Shown here piece by piece: positions 32,936 through 44,624 of a stretch of 64,000 bases of DNA. The notes under the pieces were generated by a model that was not told where the DNA came from, searched no databases, and saw only the letters and a program-made list of their open reading frames with translations. Source of the stretch: Liolophura sinensis (taxonomy: Eukaryota > Mollusca > Polyplacophora > Chitonida > Chitonidae). The translations under genes were made by a program, and so were the position numbers. The stretch is from positions 37,745,187 to 37,809,186 of the forward strand of contig NC_088301.1 in NCBI RefSeq assembly GCF_032854445.1, given 5' to 3'. How positions within the stretch are numbered: position 1 is the stretch's first letter; every line of letters starts with the position of its first letter.

Positions 32936-34467
32936 TACTATCCAAAAAAAGAAACGCATAGGTGTTTTGTTTTATTTTAAAATGAAATAAATACATTTTG
33001 TCTTCATTTTATGAGCAAAATGTGTTTTAATATTGTTAATAGTCACAGTTAGCACACATTTTATTCCTCAAAACATTTCTTGGTTGAAAATGTTGAGTTT
33101 GGAGGCCGTTTTTGGAAGAAGTAAAAAATACAGCACCACACTGCATTACTCGTAGTCTTACACGCCGAACTTAAGCATGGAAAGCATGCAGTGTGTGACT
33201 ATAAAACCGCAACTTCGGGCCGGAAATCGGCGTCTTTCAAGTGGTGTTTTCAAGCTGATTCAACATGCCACGTCTTGACACTGTCACAAGAAATATTGCC
33301 ATTGGAAGACTTCAAGCTGGAGAGTCCCAATCGTCCATTTCTAGGCGTCTACACGTCAGCCAGCGCACGATTTCACGGCTTGCTGCCCGCTACAACAATA
33401 CTGTGACCACAAATGACCGTCGGCGTTCAGGTCGACCACGTGTCACTACAGCAGCCCAAGATCGCTACATAAGGGTCCTCCATTTGCGTGACCGTTGTGC
33501 TACAGCTAAAAGCACAGCAGCCAGCATACCGGGACTGAGGAGGATATCAGGTCAGACAGTGCGGAACAGGCTGAGGGAACATGGACTGAGAGCCAGGAGG
33601 CCCTATGTTGGGATCGTGCTGCGTCCTCACCATCGCGCCAATCGCCTCCGATGGTGTAACAACGTGACTGCATGGAATCTACGCAACTGGCGACGCATTT
33701 GGTTCAGTGATGAGTCCAGATTCCTACTGCAGAGACGTGATGGTAGAAACCTGGTTTACAGACGTGCTCACGAACGTTATGCCCCTAACTGCGTACGCCA
33801 AATGGACAGATTTGGTGGAGGGAGTGTGATGATGTGGGCAGCAATATCGTATACTGGTCGTACAAATCTTGTCCACGTTCAGGGAAATCTTACGGCCGTA
33901 CGCTACCGAGACACCATCCTGCAGCCACACCTCTTACCTGTCATTGACGTTCAGCGGGAATTGTTCCAGCAGGACAACGCCAGACCGCACACGGCACGTG
34001 TCACAAGGGACTTCCTCGCCGAAAACAATGTAAATGTGCTACCCTGGCCGTCCCGTTCCCCGGATCTTAACCCAATTGAGCATCTGTGGGATGAACTTGA
34101 TCGACGTCTACGCCAACGTCAACCTCAACCCCAAACGCTTCAAGAGCAAGTTGCATGTTTGCAGGAGGAGTGGCAGAACATTCCCCAGGCCTCTATCCAG
34201 CGTCTCATCCAGTTCATGACAAGGCGTGTCAGAACTGTTATTCGTGCCCGTGGTGGTCACAACAGATACTGACATTTCACTCAAGTGGGAGACTCATTGT
34301 GAGTGTCTTACCTCAAGTTGATGGCCTTGTTGTCTAGATATGGACCCTTCCTTAATCTGTGTAAAAAAATATGTGCAGAATAGCAATTCTTATTTAGTTA
34401 TGCATAATTGAAAAGACTGCATCACCTCCGCAAAAAACAGGTTATGCGTTTCTTTTTTTGGATAGTA
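32936..34467 (+). mobile_element. Complete Tc1-type transposon
   Basis: The left end TACTATCCAAAAAAAGAAAC (then GCATA) is repeated as its exact reverse complement at the right end over 25 bases. The flanks carry TA on both sides (32934-32935 and 34468-34469), the standard Tc1/mariner target duplication. Length is 1532 bp, with one open transposase gene in the middle. Nothing in the ends or the gene looks broken. Confidence 0.95.
33265..34272 (+). CDS. Tc1-type transposase, DD34E, intact
   Basis: 335 aa without interruption. Residues about 1-100 form the paired-like double helix-turn-helix that binds the terminal repeats (S-Q-S-S-I-S-R-R-L, then R-R-S-G-R-P-R, a GRPR-type linker). The catalytic core has the first Asp in W-F-S-D-E-S-R-F, the second in Q-Q-D-N-A-R-P-H, and the Glu in N-P-I-E-H-L-W-D with exactly 34 residues between the last two, the DD34E pattern. 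Its length fits the family (about 340 aa). It is GC-richer than its surroundings, as expected for a mobile gene. Its role is cut-and-paste movement of its own element in the nucleus. The first ATG is used and no intron is needed. Confidence 0.96.
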   Translation: MPRLDTVTRNIAIGRLQAGESQSSISRRLHVSQRTISRLAARYNNTVTTNDRRRSGRPRVTTAAQDRYIRVLHLRDRCATAKSTAASIPGLRRISGQTVRNRLREHGLRARRPYVGIVLRPHHRANRLRWCNNVTAWNLRNWRRIWFSDESRFLLQRRDGRNLVYRRAHERYAPNCVRQMDRFGGGSVMMWAAISYTGRTNLVHVQGNLTAVRYRDTILQPHLLPVIDVQRELFQQDNARPHTARVTRDFLAENNVNVLPWPSRSPDLNPIEHLWDELDRRLRQRQPQPQTLQEQVACLQEEWQNIPQASIQRLIQFMTRRVRTVIRARGGHNRY

Positions 34468-34933
34468 TACTTTTATCTCATTAAGAACTTTTAAACCATC
34501 ACACAGTTGAACTAATGATATATATATGGAATCCCAAACTGCACTTGAAAATTATCTTCTTCAGCAGTAATAGACTATTTCCAAAGGCATTTTGAAAAGG
34601 TCTCTTTAGTAGAAAATGTAAATATCTGAACACTTCTAAACTTTATATATTATGACACAAGTGATAAACATTAAGACCAGCCACTATTAAACCATAAAAT
34701 GAGTTCTATAATGTGTTTACTTTAAATGCAGCAATTTTTTTCCTTAACCATGAAAATGGAAAGGATATGGCACTTTTGTGCTTCTTGCATATAATTGCTT
34801 CCATGAGTTCAAATTAACATTTAGTGTTGTAAAACACATGACTTTAACATGTGCAAGTGGCGACTTGGGGATAATGTAAAATAGGATCATCAAATGTAGT
34901 CCTGGTCTGTGTTCACAGTTGGGATATTGGTAG

Positions 34934-37900
34934 TCACTGGTCCTTCACATCACCAATGATGGCAATGGCTTCAATTTCAACTTTAGCCAGCTGCAAAATT
35001 TAAGCAATACATGTATTATGCCTACACATTTGGTACACAAAGCAAGCTTTCAATGATGCTAATTACTGGCAAAATTATCTGACGGTTATTTAGGTATGTG
35101 CAGGTGTTTAAACATGATACAGCCTAAAGTTACATGTGGTACGTTTAAAATGACTTCAAGAATGGATAACATATAAAATCACCTAGCAAACTTACTGCCT
35201 TTGACCAACGATTATGTCCATGATAAAGTTACTCGTTTTGCCCAATTCTGAGTTTTATTGGTCTTAGAATGGTCGATATTCTACTGGAAAAATGTAAGTT
35301 TCTGCACCAAACATAATATTTTATTACCTTTATTTGTCTGTACATAAGCATTCTTTGGATGAATTTTTAGGGCAAACTTTCTTACAAACCTTTGGCAGAT
35401 TGGCCACCTGGTAGGCTGCACGCGCAGGAAAGGGAGCAGAAAAAACTGTAAAAAAAATCAGTAGTATTTGAAAAACTTTGCAGTTTCTGCAAAATGGAAA
35501 TGAAGAAACACTACAACTCCTGCAAATACATAGACAAAGCACATGAACCACATTTAGTAACTATAAACATGGTCATAAAAGCTTCTTTATTAATCCTACA
35601 GTTTCTGTGTGCCACAACTGCTGCTCACTTACAAGTCAAAATGCCATGTCATGGTGTGCACATACTAAAGGCTTGCACAGCTGATCAGCTGAGGAAATGG
35701 ACTGTCCTATGTTGAGGTTTATACTTAGCCTCCCAATTCAGACACGGGCTTAGACACAAAAGAGTGAAGGCCACGAATTGGGTAACTCACCGTAATTAAC
35801 AACCACGCAAAGCATCAACATGAATATAACGTTCCCATCATGTTATTGCGCAGTACTTTTTGAGATACTACTCCTAACATTTACCTTAACATTGATTCTC
35901 TGTTACACAAGACACTAAGACGGAAACTTATCACAGAAAGAGACATACAAATGAACAGGTGGACAGAAAGATGTCAAGGTCCAAGGTGCATGAAACTAGC
36001 AAATGTCATTCATAAATCACAGTTTCCAAAGCAATTTAAAATAAAACACATTATGAGGCGATCTTGATGGTTGAACTTGGGCAGAATTCAGTGGGGACTT
36101 TTTAGACAAACAAAACTACAGGATGATCAGGATACTCACACCTGCAATTCTACTGCCACTTTCACAAAAAAATCAGTTTTTCGTAACTTTTCTTGTAGAT
36201 GATGTCATCACAAGGAGCTATAATCTAGGCAATGACTTTTCCAAAAAAAGTTATGAGAAATGTGACCTGCGAAGTTCTGTGAAAGCGGGACGTCTTTGCA
36301 TGCAATATAATAACTATAATGGAGAAAAGTATTGTTTATGTTGGTGACAGCTAGGTATATCTTTCTATATATTTGCTGTAACTTCACAACAGAAGTAATT
36401 CCTTCCTCTAATATACACACATATAACATAAGAACAAGATGAAGGTAGTTAACACTTACATGTTCCATAGACAGAATTGACAGTGGCATAATCATTGATA
36501 TCAGCCAGCAAGATAGTTGTTTTCACCACTGAAAAGAGCAAAAATCCAATATCCTGTTTTACAAAGCATATACATCTTCATATTTCCTATGAAAATCTGG
36601 AAGCTGTTCACACACTATTGTTCAGTCTGGGCATTGCATGTTAAAAATGTACCAAGCGGAGACTGTGCCTATAGTTACTCCACCATAATACGTGATTCTT
36701 TACAAAGCAGAGACAAATCCTGATGACTGTCCAGAAGTTTCCCAGGTGTGGTCACAGTGACAGTGACTTGAAGTAATATGTGTATGTGCTTTTATTCTTC
36801 AGAACTTTGTTAAGCCCTCAGTGACAATACTTCCATTTCCATTATATTCAAAAGGCAGACAATGTACATAAATAAGGATGCCTAAGATCTCAATAACAAT
36901 CTGAAATTAGTGCAATGTTTGCATGTTTTATTTGTAAATAATTGTACTACATATATGTCTCGTGGGCACACTGTGGTAAAGGTTGAGTAGAGCAGTAAAT
37001 CAGATAATACTTAACAACAATACCTTTGTTAAATACTGAATTTGCAGTCCTGAAGTTTAACAGAAGTGTAAATTATAAAATCATGAACACCAACAGCTTT
37101 TATACCTTTGCTGAATGATGAATTTGCAGACTCGAGGATGCTTCCTATGTTCTGTAGTGCCTTAAAACATAAGAAATAAAGGTGATGTTTACTTCCATGG
37201 TTCACACTCTGTAACAATCTTTGAAACTTTAAAAAAGGTTATTCACATCAATGAATGCCTAGAAGAACCTTGGACATGTTAGAGTTTATTTTCATCATAT
37301 ATTTGCTGGTATCTGCACCAAATTTTTTGAAATATTTGTGTCATTTCTGAATAGCTCAATCTCCATTCTAAATATCTCATTGAAATAACATTATGGTTGG
37401 CCTTTTCTTTACCTTTTGGCAAGTCCTTTTCATCACCCAGCACTATCCAGAGGGTAAATGCGATGGTAATCCCATTTGTTTAATATTATTTATTGTTTTT
37501 AGCAAAGAAAAAAAAAGCACAAAATAATTTCCAATAGCTCACAATGTTGAAAAAAATATGGGCTGTGTTGGTGGTTTCTGGACATTTGTGGCAGGATGAT
37601 GAAGAGAATTGTGCTACATTTATTAGCAAACATTCAAAAAAATAGGGATGGATACAAAACAAGACATTCTCCCAAAAGTCAGCTCTCTTAAAGCCAAGGA
37701 TATTCCCTATCAATAAGGCAATGACAGAGGTACCGGGACTCAGAAAAGTTAATGGCACGAAAACAAACTAACAAACAAACAAACAAACACATGACATTAA
37801 TTATTAGGCATGTTTCACCTGTTTTGTTTGAGTTGCCACATCTTCAGGCAACTCCATGGATTCAGGATTGAGCCCAAGTTGTCCTGAGACATATAGGGTC

Positions 37901-39051
37901 TTATCAACTGCCACAGCCTGGCTGTCAACAAAAAACAAACTACATGCATGTCACTACATATTATGATTATGTTTATGATTCATACTGCAATTTTGCATAT
38001 TTATTTGGTTCGTGTTTTACGCCAGTCTCATGAATACTGCACTCATATGGCCACAGCCAGCATTATGGTGAGAGGAAACCATGCAGGGCCCTGAGGGAAT
38101 CCCGCACCATCACCATCAGGTTGGTTTCTAGCAGATTTTCGCACGTATGATGGCAGAAGAAGACAGCATGATCTGGAATTAAACTCAAAGTGACTGCATT
38201 GGTGAGAGGCTACTGGGTCATTGTGCAGTGCTGGCATGCTAACCATTCAGCCACAGGGACCCCGATTAATACTTCAAAGCAGCAGAACTAATGTTCTGTG
38301 GCCTGTTAAACACAGTGTCTGTGATCACAGGCTAATTAGTTCATTGCAAATTCTACCATGATCACATTGGTCCTCATAGTAGCCACACTTCAGTCTACAT
38401 AGGAGTGTATATATACTGAGAACCACTGCTAAATTTGCTGTCTGGATCTTTCACCTAGAAAGAAATGAACTCCTTGAAAATGTATATCTGTTTCTGAAAA
38501 TTGATCCACAATATCATATCAAGTTTTAATTTTAATTGTACTTAATGTTAATTTTGGTGTATGTGGTATTGAACCATGCGAATTTTGATTTATCTGTCTC
38601 GTTAAAATGTTTGAAAACATCATCACAGTTTAATTTAATTAGACTTATAGTTAAGTTTTAAAAGATGTATTAGACCATGTGATATCTTTGATGTACATGT
38701 ATTTGTTTTATTTGAGTTTTATAATCTGACAAAGAATTTTGCACAAACGTGACAGCATTAAGGTTTTGAATGGAGCACACTGGTGAGTCTTCACATGCAA
38801 GTTATAGTCTATCACATTCGTCTATCATGCGATTTTAAGAAGAATAATTCTCCATTTCTGTTTGTGTCAGCAAGTGTGCAGTACAGATACTACTAGGGAG
38901 TTTAGCAGTTCACATGTGGTTGATCTAAGTGTACACGCAGTCACTAAAATAAAATGACACACCTGTAACGTATAAGATTATTTTACCTATACGGTCCAAT
39001 GGCTTTCGGGGCCTTTGGTGTGCTGATTATACGACGAATTACTTGTGACAT
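34934..39051 (-). CDS. RIDA: RidA / UK114 reactive intermediate imine deaminase
   Basis: Six exons on the minus strand, in order: 39051-38987, 37921-37819, 37160-37106, 36528-36460, 35445-35390, 34990-34934, giving 134 aa (human protein 137). The enzyme hydrolyses reactive 2-aminoacrylate and related imines produced by PLP enzymes and acts as a trimer in cytosol or mitochondria. Seen motifs: I-S-T-P-K-A-P-K-A-I-G-P-Y at the N-terminus, L-Y-V-S-G-Q-L-G, then P-A-R-A-A-Y-Q-V with the active-site Arg106, and V-E-I-E-A at the C-terminus, together the RidA signature. All introns are GT-AG. The frame stays open upstream to an ATG at 39213, which would add 54 residues. I chose the inner ATG because it matches the family start. 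It is divergent from the membrane-protein gene at 39675. Confidence 0.95.
35800..35920. repeat. R2 repeat, third partial copy
   Basis: CTCCTAACATTTACCTTAAC followed by ATTGATTCT and a TACACAAGACA block matches the middle of the R2 pair at 30070-30360. It lies in an intron of RIDA. Confidence 0.45.
38000..38270 (-). repeat. tRNA-derived SINE
   Basis: On the minus strand it starts with a tRNA-like head (CCCTGTGGCTGAATGGTTAG, a box A-like block). It continues through GAGTTTAATTCC (box B-like) and the body GGTTTCCTCTCACCATAATG, and ends in a T/A-rich tail with GGCGTAAAACACG. The same body is found at 15 kb and 52-53 kb. It sits in the first RIDA intron. Confidence 0.75.
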
Positions 39052-39674
39052 GTTTACAGAACTTGTACAACGTGCTGTAAAAAATAACTTCACGCAGCAG
39101 TGGGAACTCAACAGCTGTAGCCTACAGTTATGACAGTAGGATGAGGAAGGTTTATGACCAGTAGACCTCCACAAGAGACCGGAAATTCGCAAGAAGGACC
39201 GTACAGTGTGCACGTAAAATACAAGACGGGAAAATATGAAGGATTTTTCATACCAGTGTTTACAACATATAAAGCAATCCTGAGTTTATATTAATGTTAT
39301 ATGTGATTGTGTTCTTCAGTATTTACATGTATGTACTTGCCAGCTTATGCCATGCCACGTGAAACAAGGGTAAACACGGGATGACGTCATTGGTTTCATG
39401 AAGTTTACTACGTGTTAAGGTGCCTTTAACTAAGTGCACTTTATATCTCTACAACATGGGTGTTGCCCTGGTAGTTAAGGGTCTACTTAGCTAAGTGAGC
39501 TTCATGAAACCGGCCACTAGGTGTAGCGTTGTGGTGCAGCTACGCTGTGGTGTTGATTGCATGACCGCTGGACGTCATTTTGAAAGAGGTGAAACGGCTG
39601 ACGTCACAATCACGTCTCGTCGGCTAAAAGTTTAAAAGGTAGGCAATAGTCGCTTTACCGTTTACGGAGGACCA
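39052..39674. promoter_or_regulatory. Shared divergent promoter region with two CRE palindromes
   Basis: It separates the starts of RIDA (minus) and the membrane-protein gene (plus). Perfect TGACGTCA sites, the CREB/ATF binding consensus, occur at 39382-39389 and 39599-39606, and a GACGTCAT half-copy at 39571. No TATA box is evident. The part from 39052 to 39213 may be coding if RIDA starts at its upstream ATG. Divergent arrangement and site identity are seen; co-regulation is inferred. Confidence 0.55.
39392..39511. mobile_element. 120-bp inverted-repeat element in the divergent promoter
   Basis: GGTTTCATGAAGTTTAC at the left is matched by the reverse complement of GTGAGCTTCATGAAACC at the right. 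Inner parts also pair (TTAACTAAG with CTTAGCTAAG-type sequence). It is MITE-like. It lies between the two CRE sites. Confidence 0.65.
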
Positions 39675-42078
39675 ATGGAAACAAGTGTAAGTAGTTCAAC
39701 CAGTTACAACATGAGAACGGCATGAAGGCCTATATTATAAATGTTATATGCCAACTGTACGGAATATACAGGAATTTGCAAAACCAGAGCTTAACATTAC
39801 AGCGTGTGACAGTTTTAGGGTATATACTATACTGTAGTTGGAAATGTAGCTGTACATAAATTGCCAAAATTACCAAGTAGGCCTATTACTGTGCAATGGT
39901 GAATTTCGCAGAACCGTATCGCTCATCCTTCTCCATACAGACTGTAGGCCTACATGTTACCGGAGATCGAGTCTCATCTGAGTGCTTGTTTGGTTTTAAT
40001 CCACGTTGTACGCTATAGGGATCATTTTCTAATCTGTAGTGCCGTGGATACAATAACCAAGCACTGAAAGTTTTGCTACATATGTAGAAAAGCTTCACAT
40101 ATATATGCGCTGCATCAAGTCTAACTTAAGATCAAGGAGGTCGTTTTTTTTTTTTTTAAACAGTTGCATTCACAGCTCGTCAAACTGTTCTCAGATTGTT
40201 CTGTTCCTGTTGACAATCTTTGTTTTATGTTAGTAAAAGTTTTCAATGCATATACACCTATGGTTTAAATTCAAAAGTAAGCAGCTGTCGCTACCGGATG
40301 CATGGGATTACAGGCACTTGGGTACATCTTCATGATATATACAACATATACTGCATGGTACATGGTTTGTCTTTCATATTCAAAGATTGCTAAACTGGTA
40401 TCTGAAGAGAAAAACTTTCCCGAGAAATCGGCATTCGAAGGTAAGCTACTTTGTTCCCCAGATGTTGGTGTTCATGAAGTGAGTTTATCATAAGAGTTCA
40501 TAAATGTACTCATGCATGTACGCATCTATGTGTGGTGCATAACACAATATATATTCAGTCAGGGTAGATTGCATTAAAGCGCTGTTCTGATACGTTCTAA
40601 TGTATTAGTCATTCTTGGCTGCAGCTCATATGAAATTGGTTTCGTTAGTTACTAGTAGTTAATAAACTGCTACAAACAGCAAAGGCACGGAACAAAACTG
40701 ATTATCGTTGTTTCACCCCCAGCTAAAGACAACAACGCACAATTCACTGATGGAGAGTCCCATAGGGGGGACCACGAGATATCTTTCACATCCCAAGAGG
40801 CAGAAATAAATAAGATGGGCTCAGATTACCCTCTTAATGATCCAGTCCAGTCCCAGTCCTCATGTAAGTCGGCTTTACACTCCTTATATATAATTTTGTC
40901 CATGTTTGTCAACAGGAGTTTTACATCAAAGATCACTAACATATCTTCTATTGTTACCGCCCCATTTTCCTTACACTTTTGTGTGTTTTAGTTTAACTGT
41001 GGTGTTTGTAGTAAGATTAGAGGATCACTTCTTCTGGGCATTGGTTTATCAAACTATGTTGATATCTGACCTGTATTTTTATATTTAATGAATAATCATT
41101 AAGCTATCACATCGGACGGCACAGCAAGATTTAGATAAAGTTATTCTTATCCATGCAGCACCCAATCTTAAATTTAGAACATGCGGCAATTGAGAGGGAG
41201 CTGCAAGGAATGGGAAGGACGTTTGTCGTCGCAGCTAGCGAGAAATTTTCATGGAACGAATTTGTCCATAGATTTTTTCCCGAGAAACATGCGCTGTGTT
41301 CACGTGTTCTCTAACCCCATATACAGGTCACCGTCACCTGAAGACACCCTCAGCTATCATTACTCAGGCATGATTTCCCTGTACCAAATATATTTCAATC
41401 TTGATGCACATCGATACAAGTACTTCTTGTTCTGCCTTTGTATATTTATGTCACAAGATGATTACCGCAAGCTCTGTTTATATCAATTCAGGCACATCTT
41501 TGTTTGCTGAATATGAGGACAGTATAGACGACTATGACCCAGACAGACACGATCCTCCTCCTTTGGAATCCCAGCCGCGGAAGTCCTGCCTCAAGCAAAA
41601 ACCTTTGAAAGAAAAATGTTACGTGTCATTTCATCTGGAACATGAAGTCAAGTTCTTCTTCGTAGAGAATCTGGCTAGCATGAGGCCTGTGGAGCAAAAG
41701 ACAATTCTAAATGACCCTACACGGTACGAGAACTGGCACTGCTCTCCAGCTTTTCCACCTTCCCCAGTGTCGCTGCCAACGCAAATGGCAACTTCACCTG
41801 ATCCTAACCATCAGAGATTAAGAGGTCCACATATCCCACAGGAGGAGAGTGAAAGCTTCCAAAAACTCTGCGACAAGCCCGACATCAAACCATTACACAC
41901 TGTGGCCGTAATATACAAAATTGACAGAGACCAGCCACAAGTTCAACGGCATAAAAATCCGCGGCCTAAAAAACGTGGCTGTCTTCGGAAGTTTAGTTCA
42001 AGCTGCATACGAGTTAAGTCATCGTTAACTCGTTGCTTCTCATGCCCATCGGAAGATATTTGTCTCTATCTTCACTGA
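39675..42078 (+). CDS. Unrecognised single-span membrane protein
   Basis: Four exons give 288 aa: 39675-39686 (METS), 40314-40440, 40723-40863, 41492-42078. The small first exon has a strong ACCAATGG start context and a GTAAGT donor. The alternative is to begin at the ATG at 40302, which replaces only the first four residues (MGLQ). A hydrophobic segment rich in Y, T and W (residues about 5-25) is the only membrane span, so a small type of membrane anchor with a cytosolic tail is likely. The tail is polar, with acidic clusters (Y-E-D-S-I-D-D-Y-D-P-D), P-rich stretches, a K-S-C-L-K block followed by K-C-Y-V-S-F, and a basic Cys-containing end (K-K-R-G-C-L-R-K). I do not recognise the family. 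It is divergent from RIDA. Confidence 0.75.
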
Positions 42079-42100
42079 GTCAGTCTAAATACATTTTTAA

Positions 42101-42106
42101 AATAAA
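42101..42106 (+). terminator. Candidate poly(A) signal of the membrane-protein gene
   Basis: AATAAA 22 bases after the stop codon, which would leave a very short 3' UTR. Later signals may be used instead. Confidence 0.4.
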
Positions 42107-42969
42107 TTTGAACTTTGTATTGATTATATGGCCGTTGTGTGGTGATGGGTATTGTACCTTTGCAGCATTTAAGTATCTCACACTGAATCACGAGTAAGAA
42201 AATGCTAACCCTTAGTCCCAGAGTCCAATCGTGAAGGTAGAATATTCTACGGTTAGGGATCTCGATTTCACACTGAAAATGTATCTGGCGAAACCAAGCA
42301 AGCACCACTATAATGCTGGTTAATGTTACACTGAAATTTGTTTAGAAATTCGACGTTTTTGTATTGTTTTTGTATAAGACAGTGTGTTATTGGAAAGATA
42401 TAAAGATATGTAATGTATGATGTGTGGTATGGATTTCAGAAGTTCAAAGTGATGATCAACAAGACGTGGTTGATTTCTGACAACTGCGCCTATGGCTTAC
42501 CGTGTTGACTTTTTGGTGATCTTTAGGTTTTTCATACCCTGTTGAAGGAACATTCATTCCACGAAATCCATTCAGGAAGATTCCATCTGATTCTTGGGTC
42601 ATGCAAACATGAACAAGATTTAAGCACGCCGCATAATGACAAAATCCTCGATGATATATGTATATATACATTCATCGAGCTTCATATTCACAGGAAATGA
42701 TGTCTCACTTTGTCCTGACCAGTGAAATTCATGATTATACGATTCAGATTTAAAATTACTACTGTACTGCCCGTTAAAAATAATGCATATTTGTCACACT
42801 GTTTAAAGGCATGCTTCTATTTATCATAACATTCATTCAACAGCTAATTTACACACGCATTTTTTGAAGGGCGTTTCCTGGTGCATCAGATTTACACCCA
42901 ACAAATATGTAGCCGATAGGATGAAGGATAGACATATACTACACAGATTCCATCCTTTATAGTTATACT
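42107..42969. other. Intergenic, no gene seen
   Basis: AT-rich spacer between the membrane-protein gene and a SINE. No supported exon. Confidence 0.4.
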
Positions 42970-43225
42970 GGCTAACTAAGTTGACTTCCAAGACAAGTGA
43001 TGTCCAAGACACCGGAGATGGCACCCCACCCAGTCACCCCACACCTTGCCAACCAGTCGTGTTTCCTTGCTCTAGCCTCTCAGCACCGAGCGACAAGTCA
43101 CGCAGCAACAAGTACCATTTTTAAAATATTTGGTATGATCCAACCCGAGTTTGATCCTGGATGTCCTGACTTCGAGGAGGACTCTATAACTATTAGGCCA
43201 ATGAAGCGTTTAGTTAACCCATGGA
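42970..43225 (-). repeat. tRNA-derived SINE, second family
   Basis: On the minus strand the head at about 43215-43137 reads TGGCCTAATAGTTATAGAG (box A-like), GAAGTCAGGACATCC and GATCAAACTCGGGTTGG (box B-like). The body follows: ATTTTAAAAATGGTACTTG, GCTCGGTGCTGAGAGG, CTGGTTGG and GACTGGGTGGGGTGCCATC. I recall this head and body from mollusc genomes. An 82-codon open frame across it on the plus strand is a shadow. Confidence 0.75.
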
Positions 43226-44624
43226 GGTATATCTATATATATTAACAACAAGTCGATGTTAAAATCGTCTTTTAGTGTCATCGACGGTATTGAAGTTTAG
43301 ACAGTGATAGTGATAGGATCTGACTTGTATGTGGCCTCGCCCTCCAAATAGGGATAATTGCTTCTACAGAAATCTCTTACCCTTAACAGATCAATGAAGT
43401 CGTAGTTTCAAATTCAGCTCCATCGAGTTTTGCCCAGTGTAAAGAGATTTATCCTCCACGTTGGCCTACCAGGCAAGCCGCTGTTATTTCCTGTGGGATA
43501 TACCCGTACTTACTCTCCTTATATAAAAAAAAAATTCTTGGAAATTTAATAAAATAGATAAATAAAATGTGATTAAACACGCATGAAGGCAGTAGACTGT
43601 CGACTTGTACATTGTAATGCGTTACGATTGCAAATATATTGGTAAAGGTACGAGTGTTACACTCGCTTAGCCATGTCCGTCCTCTCTATGGACGCCTTCG
43701 CTGAAAAGTAGAGGGCCCACGCTTAACCTCGCTACTGTAAACCTCGCGTGCACATCCATCTCATACCGGTACACATGTGACTGGAGGCGGGGAGTTTTAC
43801 TTCTGGTAAAGCCGCCTGGAATTTCTGTTTTAATTTTTTATTGTCAGAAAATGTCCCATTACTGGCCAAGCTAATTAGCTATTAAGTAAGTTAGTGCTTT
43901 GTCAGCCTACCTAGACCTGAGTTATTAAGTCCTTTGGGGGTTGTGGTTGCGACGAAAATTGGCTTCCCACCAACCAGGGAAAATGGATAATATTAATATA
44001 TTACATGTAATTGTACATAGTCATCGAAATGGGGAAATGTCAAGCTGCACAATGTTGTCCAAGCAGTCTTCTTCTTTGGATACAGTGAACATTCAGCCTA
44101 CAATAGATAACAGAACTGCAGCTCTCCTTTTTAGCCCAGCATTATTTTGATCAGTATTTATTTAAACACTAATTAAATTACCGTATTTAACCTGAAGCTT
44201 AGATTTTTCCATTCTGCTTCATACTGACTGATTCTGCTACTCTATAAGGTCAAACTTTTTTTGTGAACTTTGATTCATTATTTGTTTTCAGAAGAACTTT
44301 GAAGCTGTCATCTAAAGTATCAATTTAAGGCGGCTAGGCCTTTATGTGCTTTTGCAGATGCATTGTTTACATACCAAACTTTAGGTGAAATCCAATGATA
44401 TAATTACCTGTCAAGGTTATATCTACCTGCAAATGGTACATTTCAGTGCAATAACTGCCTCAAATATTGTCTGATTTTGAAAAATTTTTGTATGTTTATG
44501 TTCACAGTGGAACCTCGTATCAAGGTTCAACATTGTGTATAGATGAACTATATTTTTGCAGTGGTTTGAACAAATGTTTGTAACATTTGGTAAGAACATT
44601 CAAGAATATCTTTATCTTAGCAGG
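43226..44624. other. Spacer upstream of POP1
   Basis: No supported exon. The POP1 5' leader and promoter should lie in the right part. An acceptor-like TTATCTTAG just before the POP1 start suggests a non-coding first exon somewhere here. Confidence 0.4.

Noticed and set aside
42997-43245. 82-codon open frame upstream of POP1
   Set aside because: It is the reverse strand of a tRNA-derived SINE.
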